Source: Insolitispirillum peregrinum
GTDB lineage: Bacteria > Pseudomonadota > Alphaproteobacteria > Rhodospirillales > Rhodospirillaceae
Assembly: GCF_042665255.1 (NCBI RefSeq)
Contig: NZ_JBHTCD010000026.1
Length of the DNA stretch: 64,000 nucleotides
Reading direction: 5' to 3' (one strand)
Shown: positions 58,707 to 64,000 of the stretch, in pieces
How positions within the stretch are numbered: position 1 is the first letter of the stretch
Layout of the letters: each line of letters begins with the position of its first letter
Program-made: the position numbers and the translations under genes
The notes under the pieces: generated by a model
Databases searched by the model: none
Told to the model about the DNA's origin: nothing
The model's input: the letters and a program-made list of their open reading frames with translations, nothing else

Positions 58707-60489
58707 TCCCGGTGCCGCGTCGGCTTCTTCTCCGGGCGGTGCCTCAGGGTCCTATCCCCAGCGCATCTTTCAGGGCGTGGGCGTCAGTGTCGGCGTTGCC
58801 GTCGGCACCGTCTATCTGCACGACGCCGGCATGGTGCAGGGGCCGGAATACACCATCCCCGCCAACCGGATCGAAGCCGAGAAAAAGCGCTTTCAGGCCG
58901 CGGTGAACGCCGCTGCCCGTCAGGTCGAGCGCCTGCAAAGCAAGGCCAGTTTCCTGCCCGCTGCCGCCAGCGAAGAACTGGGCTTTCTGCTGGATGCCTA
59001 TCAGCAGATGCTGAAGGGCTCGCGGCTGGTGCGCGGGGTCGAACGCCGCATCGCCGAAGAGCGCATCAATGCCGAAGCCGCCGTCCGGCAGGAAATCAGC
59101 CTGCTGCTCGAAGTCTTCGCCGCCATGGATGACGCCTATCTGGCCGGACGCGCCGCCGATATCCGCGACGTCGGCCAGCGGCTGGTGCGCAACCTGACCA
59201 AGACGCCCTACAAGGCCTTTGCCCACCTGCCACGCAACGCGGTGATTCTGGCCAGCGACCTCAGCCCGGCCGATACCGCCCTGCTCGACCCCAAGCTGGT
59301 GGCAGGCTTTGCCACCTGCGCCGGGGGTGCAGAAAGCCACACCGCCATCATGGCCCGCTCGCTGGCCATCCCCGCCGTGGTGGGCGTCGCCGACATGCTG
59401 CGACAAGTCCGGCAGGGGGCTCCGGTCATTCTTGACGGAATCCATGGCCGGATCATCCTCGACCCGACCCCGGAAACCCTTGCCGATTACCGCAAGCAAC
59501 GCGCCGAACTGTTGCGCCAGCGCCGCGCCCTGTCGCGCCTGAAAGACCTGCCCGCCGTCACCACCGATGGCCTGCGGGTGGCCCTGATGGCCAACATCGA
59601 ACTGCCGAGCGAAATTGATGCCGTGCTGGCCGCCGGTGCCGAAGGTATTGGCCTGTTCCGCACCGAATTCCTCTATATGAACCGCCATGAGTGGCCCAAC
59701 GAAGACGAGCAATACGCCATTTTGCGCGATGTGGTGTGCCGGATGCAGGGGCGTCCGGTGACCATCCGCACGCTGGATGCGGGCGGCGACAAGCTCGACA
59801 TCCCCGGCACCGGTGGCCCGGCCACCAACCCGGCCCTCGGCTTGCGGGCGGTGCGGTTCCAGTTGGCCCAACCCGACGTGATGGAAGCCCAGTTGGCCGC
59901 CATCCTGCGCGCCGCCGCCCATGGACCGGTGCGCATTCTGGTGCCGATGATTTCCAGCGTGGACGAGATCACGCAGGTTCGTGCCGTCCTGGAGCGGGTC
60001 CATCGCCGCCTGAAACGCAGCAAGGTCGAGGTTCCGGCCAAGCTGCCGCCGCTCGGCATCATGATCGAGATTCCGGGGGCAGCCCTGTCCGCCGATGCGC
60101 TGGCCTGCGAGGCTGACTTCTTTGCCATCGGCACCAATGACCTGACCCAGTACACGCTGGCGATTGACCGCGGTGACGAAGCCGTAGCCCATCTGTTCAA
60201 CCCCCAGCACCCCGCCGTGTTGCGCCTGATTCACTTCACCACCGGCGCCGCCATGCGGGCGCGCATCCCGGTGTCGGTCTGCGGTGAAATGGCTGGCGAC
60301 CCCCGGGTCTCGGCCCTGCTGATCGGCTTTGGCATCGACCAGTTGTCGATGAGCGCAGCCTCGATCCCGCGCGTCAAGCAGCGCATCCGCCGTCTGGCCC
60401 AGAGCGAGGCCCAGTCACACACCCGGCAGGTGATGAGCGAGCATGACCCGCACCAGATTGAAAAGCTGATCTTCGGGCAATCGCTTTGA
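58696..60489 (+). CDS. ptsI: PTS Enzyme I (phosphoenolpyruvate-protein phosphotransferase)
   Basis: 597 residues from the ATG at 58696. The phospho-histidine is in CAGGAESHTAIMARSLAIPA (His near residue 215). The PEP-binding barrel shows AEGIGLFRTEFLYMNR, RTLDAGGDKLD and IGTNDLTQYTLAIDRGDEAV with the catalytic cysteine region VSVCGEMAGD. There is no GAF domain, so it is not the nitrogen-type PtsP. With HPr and EIIA it forms a phosphoryl chain without a sugar permease. An imperfect hairpin at 60502-60533 follows. Confidence 0.96.
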   Translation: MKTDPGAASASSPGGASGSYPQRIFQGVGVSVGVAVGTVYLHDAGMVQGPEYTIPANRIEAEKKRFQAAVNAAARQVERLQSKASFLPAAASEELGFLLDAYQQMLKGSRLVRGVERRIAEERINAEAAVRQEISLLLEVFAAMDDAYLAGRAADIRDVGQRLVRNLTKTPYKAFAHLPRNAVILASDLSPADTALLDPKLVAGFATCAGGAESHTAIMARSLAIPAVVGVADMLRQVRQGAPVILDGIHGRIILDPTPETLADYRKQRAELLRQRRALSRLKDLPAVTTDGLRVALMANIELPSEIDAVLAAGAEGIGLFRTEFLYMNRHEWPNEDEQYAILRDVVCRMQGRPVTIRTLDAGGDKLDIPGTGGPATNPALGLRAVRFQLAQPDVMEAQLAAILRAAAHGPVRILVPMISSVDEITQVRAVLERVHRRLKRSKVEVPAKLPPLGIMIEIPGAALSADALACEADFFAIGTNDLTQYTLAIDRGDEAVAHLFNPQHPAVLRLIHFTTGAAMRARIPVSVCGEMAGDPRVSALLIGFGIDQLSMSAASIPRVKQRIRRLAQSEAQSHTRQVMSEHDPHQIEKLIFGQSL

Positions 60490-60648
60490 CGACGCTGTCC
60501 CAATCCCTCTTCTCTCACAGAGAAGGGAGGATTGAGTCACCTCACGACATAACGATATATTTATATCTGTTTGTCGCCATATCCCGTTGCCGCTGTCTCT
60601 CAACTCTGCTAAAAGTTGCTCCAACCTTACGCACAACGGAGAGCCCCC

Positions 60649-61941
<1,293 letters not shown>

Positions 61942-61990
61942 AATGTGCGCGCCTCCCGGTGTTCGCAAGGACGCCGGGAGAACGCATGAA

Positions 61991-62030
61991 AAACCCCACG
62001 CACCGGCTTGCCCGTGCGTGGGGTTTTTTT
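61991..62030 (+). terminator. strong terminator between ahcY and the MFS gene
   Basis: AAACCCCACGCAC (61991-62003) pairs with GTGCGTGGGGTTT (62014-62026), and T residues run on to 62030. The A-run on the left means it can also act on the opposite strand, where the TAA stop of the MFS gene lies in the T-tract. Confidence 0.95.
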
Positions 62031-63282
62031 ATCCCCGGTGGCCGTCCGAGCGCGGCAACAAGGCGGTGACAATTCCCAGCAACGGCAGGAACGCACAGAC
62101 CTGATAGACCCACACAATACCCTGCACATCGGCCAGATGACCAAGGCCCGCTGCACCAATACCGCTGATGCCAAACATCAGGCCGAACATCAGCCCCGAC
62201 ACCAGCCCGACCCGGCCCGGTACGATCTCCTGCGCATAGACCACCAGCGCAGCAAAGGCCGATGACATGATCAGGCCGACCATGATCGCCAGAACCGTGG
62301 TCCAGAACAGGTCGGCATGGGGCAGGATCATCGCAAATGGTGCCACCCCCAGAAAGGAAATCCAGATCACCGCCTTACGGCCAATCCGGTCGCCCACCGG
62401 GCCACCGGCAAAGGTTCCCACCGCAATCGCCGCCAGAAAGCAGAACAGATAAACCTGCGAGTCCTGCGCGGTCAGGGCGAAGCGTTCCATCAGATAAAAA
62501 GTGAAATAGTTGGTGAAGGCACCGATGTAGATGAACTTGGCGAACATCAGCATCCCGATCACCAGCAAGGCCCGCACCACCGTCGCCCGGCTGTGCTTGC
62601 GGGCCAGATGGGCCGTGCCGCTGCGCAGCGTTCCCTGTGCATGACGCAGACGCCAGCGGGTGACTCCGAACAGCACCCAGATCGCCGCAATCGCCGCCAC
62701 CGCCAGCCAGCCAACCGAGGTCTGCCCGAACGGCAGAATCACCGCCGATGCCACCAGCGGACCCAATGCCGAGCCACTGTTGCCCCCGACCTGAAAGGCC
62801 GATTGCGCCGTCCCGAACCGGCCCCCCGACGCCATGCGGGCCATGCGTGAGGCTTCGGGGTGGAAGGTCGCCGAGCCAATCCCCACCACCGCCGCTGCCA
62901 TCAGCAGCCCGCTGTAACTGCTCGACAGCGCCAAGGCGATGATGCCGGTCAGCGTCACCACCATCCCCATCGGCAGCAAATAGGGCTTGGGGTGTTTGTC
63001 GGTGTAAAGCCCGATCCACGGCTGAAGCAGCGACGCCGTCACCTGATACACCAAACCAATCCAGCCAATCTGGCCGAAGGTCAGATCATATTTGCTCTTC
63101 AGCATCGGATAAATCGCGGGCAAAACCGCCTGTATCAGATCATTGAGCAGATGGGCCAAGGCTACGGCTCCGACAATCTGCACCACCAGCGTCGAGCCGG
63201 GGACAGATGCCGCAGACGCCGGAGAGGCGGTGGCAGGAGACGTATCCTGCACGGAAGATGCACTGGCAGGGGGAGGCGTCAC
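62029..63282 (-). CDS. MFS transporter, fosmidomycin-resistance (Fsr) type
   Basis: 417 residues from the GTG at 63282, 12 TM helices after a Ser/Ala/Thr-rich N-terminus. Family segments: VALAHLLNDLIQAVLPAIYP, FGQIGWIGLVYQVTASLLQP, AAVVGIGSATFHPEASRMA, FQVGGNSGSALGPLVASAVI. Fsr-type efflux pumps export fosmidomycin and related compounds. It is divergent from an AraC-type gene that may control it. Confidence 0.93.
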   Translation of the reverse strand: MTPPPASASSVQDTSPATASPASAASVPGSTLVVQIVGAVALAHLLNDLIQAVLPAIYPMLKSKYDLTFGQIGWIGLVYQVTASLLQPWIGLYTDKHPKPYLLPMGMVVTLTGIIALALSSSYSGLLMAAAVVGIGSATFHPEASRMARMASGGRFGTAQSAFQVGGNSGSALGPLVASAVILPFGQTSVGWLAVAAIAAIWVLFGVTRWRLRHAQGTLRSGTAHLARKHSRATVVRALLVIGMLMFAKFIYIGAFTNYFTFYLMERFALTAQDSQVYLFCFLAAIAVGTFAGGPVGDRIGRKAVIWISFLGVAPFAMILPHADLFWTTVLAIMVGLIMSSAFAALVVYAQEIVPGRVGLVSGLMFGLMFGISGIGAAGLGHLADVQGIVWVYQVCAFLPLLGIVTALLPRSDGHRG

Positions 63283-63451
63283 AATCAGGACTCACAGTTT
63301 TTGCAGCGACCAGCAGACAGCCCCGGCAGAGTGATGCCGGTGGCGGGGAAGGCGCAGCGGGTGAAAGAGAGGCGTTACAAGACCGACTGTAGCACCCTGA
63401 CAAACCGCCCGCTTTGCTGTATGAGCCATTCAGTTCAGCGAGTGGGACAAA

Positions 63452-64000
63452 ATGAAGATTAATCCCAACAAAAACGATCACGTCGCCCGTCCGCTGGTGG
63501 CGATCGGCCATGATTATCCAGCCTCCTACGAACTGGCCGAGCATCAGCACCGCCGCAGCCAGTTCCTGTGCGCCACCACCGGCGTGATGGCGGTCAGCAC
63601 CCCCGAGGGCGCATGGGTCGCACCGCCAGAGCGGGCGGTGTGGATTCCCGCCGGGACTCCGCACTCGGTCCGCATGGTCGGTGCGGTCCAGACCCGCAGC
63701 CTGTTGATCGAACCCGATCACTGTCTGGCCCGTGGCTCGTCCTGTCAGGTTGTGGGAGTTTCACCGTTGCTGCGCCAGTTGCTGCTCGCTGCCTCGGAAA
63801 TTCCTGCCGAATACGATGTCAACGGGCGGGATGGGCTGGTGATGGAGCTGCTGATCACCGAAATCAGCCGCGCTCCGGTGATCCCCCTCGCCGTTCCCTT
63901 CCCGGCGCACAAGGCGCTGGCGGCGCGCTGTCATGCCTTTCTGGATCACCCGGATGTCACCGAAACCATCGACCAGTGGGCCGATGCGCTGGCCATCAAC
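63452..64000 (+). CDS. AraC-family regulator, partial at window edge
   Basis: The ATG at 63452 opens a frame that runs off the end of the window (183 codons visible). The visible part has a cupin-like sensor domain: ELAEHQHRRSQFLCATTGVM, VSTPEGAWVAPPERAVWIPA, GTPHSVRMVGAVQTRSLLI, then LLRQLLLAASEIPAEYDVNG and the beginning of the HTH (VTETIDQWADALAIN). This resembles the NimR-type regulators that control adjacent MFS pumps. The C-terminal HTH is outside the window. Confidence 0.85.
   Translation, partial: MKINPNKNDHVARPLVAIGHDYPASYELAEHQHRRSQFLCATTGVMAVSTPEGAWVAPPERAVWIPAGTPHSVRMVGAVQTRSLLIEPDHCLARGSSCQVVGVSPLLRQLLLAASEIPAEYDVNGRDGLVMELLITEISRAPVIPLAVPFPAHKALAARCHAFLDHPDVTETIDQWADALAIN

Noticed and set aside
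60490..60648. Possible SAH or SAM riboswitch before ahcY.
   Set aside because: I looked for the conserved cores of SAH and SAM-II/SAM-V elements and did not find them. Only a terminator-like hairpin of ptsI is visible.

Overview
The window is high-GC chromosomal DNA from an alphaproteobacterium, most likely a Rhodospirillales/Azospirillales-type organism. The support is a short, kinase-only HprK overlapping RapZ, followed by EIIA, HPr and Enzyme I with no sugar permease; a ChvI/ChvG-type two-component pair; GlnD, Coq7, CtaA, AhcY and SUMT genes of proteobacterial type; and many small palindromic intergenic repeats of the kind common in this class. No species can be named from the sequence alone.

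Layout. 0.1-8.6 kb holds small metabolic and regulatory genes: an ABM-type monooxygenase, BenE, a MocR regulator, an ICL/PEP-mutase family enzyme, a GNAT acetyltransferase, an alpha/beta hydrolase, a thiolase with a divergent TetR, and an Ohr/OhrR pair with two matching operators. 8.7-15.4 kb holds a very large orphan sensor kinase placed one base after ctaA (heme A synthase), then groES-groEL with a perfect CIRCE element. 15.5-18.2 kb has a LysR gene divergent from a DsbA-family gene broken by a 92-bp repeat insertion, followed by a Tat-exported MBL-fold protein. 18.4-21.9 kb encodes a TVP38 membrane protein, a GT2 glycosyltransferase and a membrane-bound GH17 enzyme. 22-26.9 kb has copper-handling proteins (DUF2946, PCu(A)C), the ChvI/ChvG-like pair and an acidic hypothetical protein. 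27-31 kb has folD-DUF167-yggT, tRNA-Ala(CGC), and an AAA ATPase/HNH nuclease pair that looks like an anti-phage module.

31.1-36.2 kb has a cupin gene, glnD, and then a visibly AT-rich three-gene cassette of coiled-coil proteins that I do not recognise. This is the best candidate here for an undescribed system. 36.4-42.7 kb returns to core genes: an FGE-domain protein, queG, coq7, dsbB, tRNA-Leu(CAA), purU and an acyltransferase-SGNH protein. 42.9-49.7 kb is one giant FecR-domain plus RTX-repeat protein, interrupted by a run of 99 Ns that falls inside near-identical modules. 50-56.2 kb has a Bcr/CflA pump, cobA, an ankyrin protein, a LuxR-type regulator and a Sel1-like protein. 56.4-62 kb is the regulatory PTS operon hprK-rapZ-EIIA-ptsH-ptsI followed by ahcY. 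62-64 kb has an Fsr-type MFS pump and a divergent AraC-type regulator that runs off the end.

A recurring theme is dispersed short repeats ending in TAGAGCA or CACGACAGT. One copy breaks a gene, and two others supply the stop codons of neighbouring genes. Gene starts were chosen from ribosome-binding sites and family alignment known to me; all family calls are by reading motifs, with no database search.
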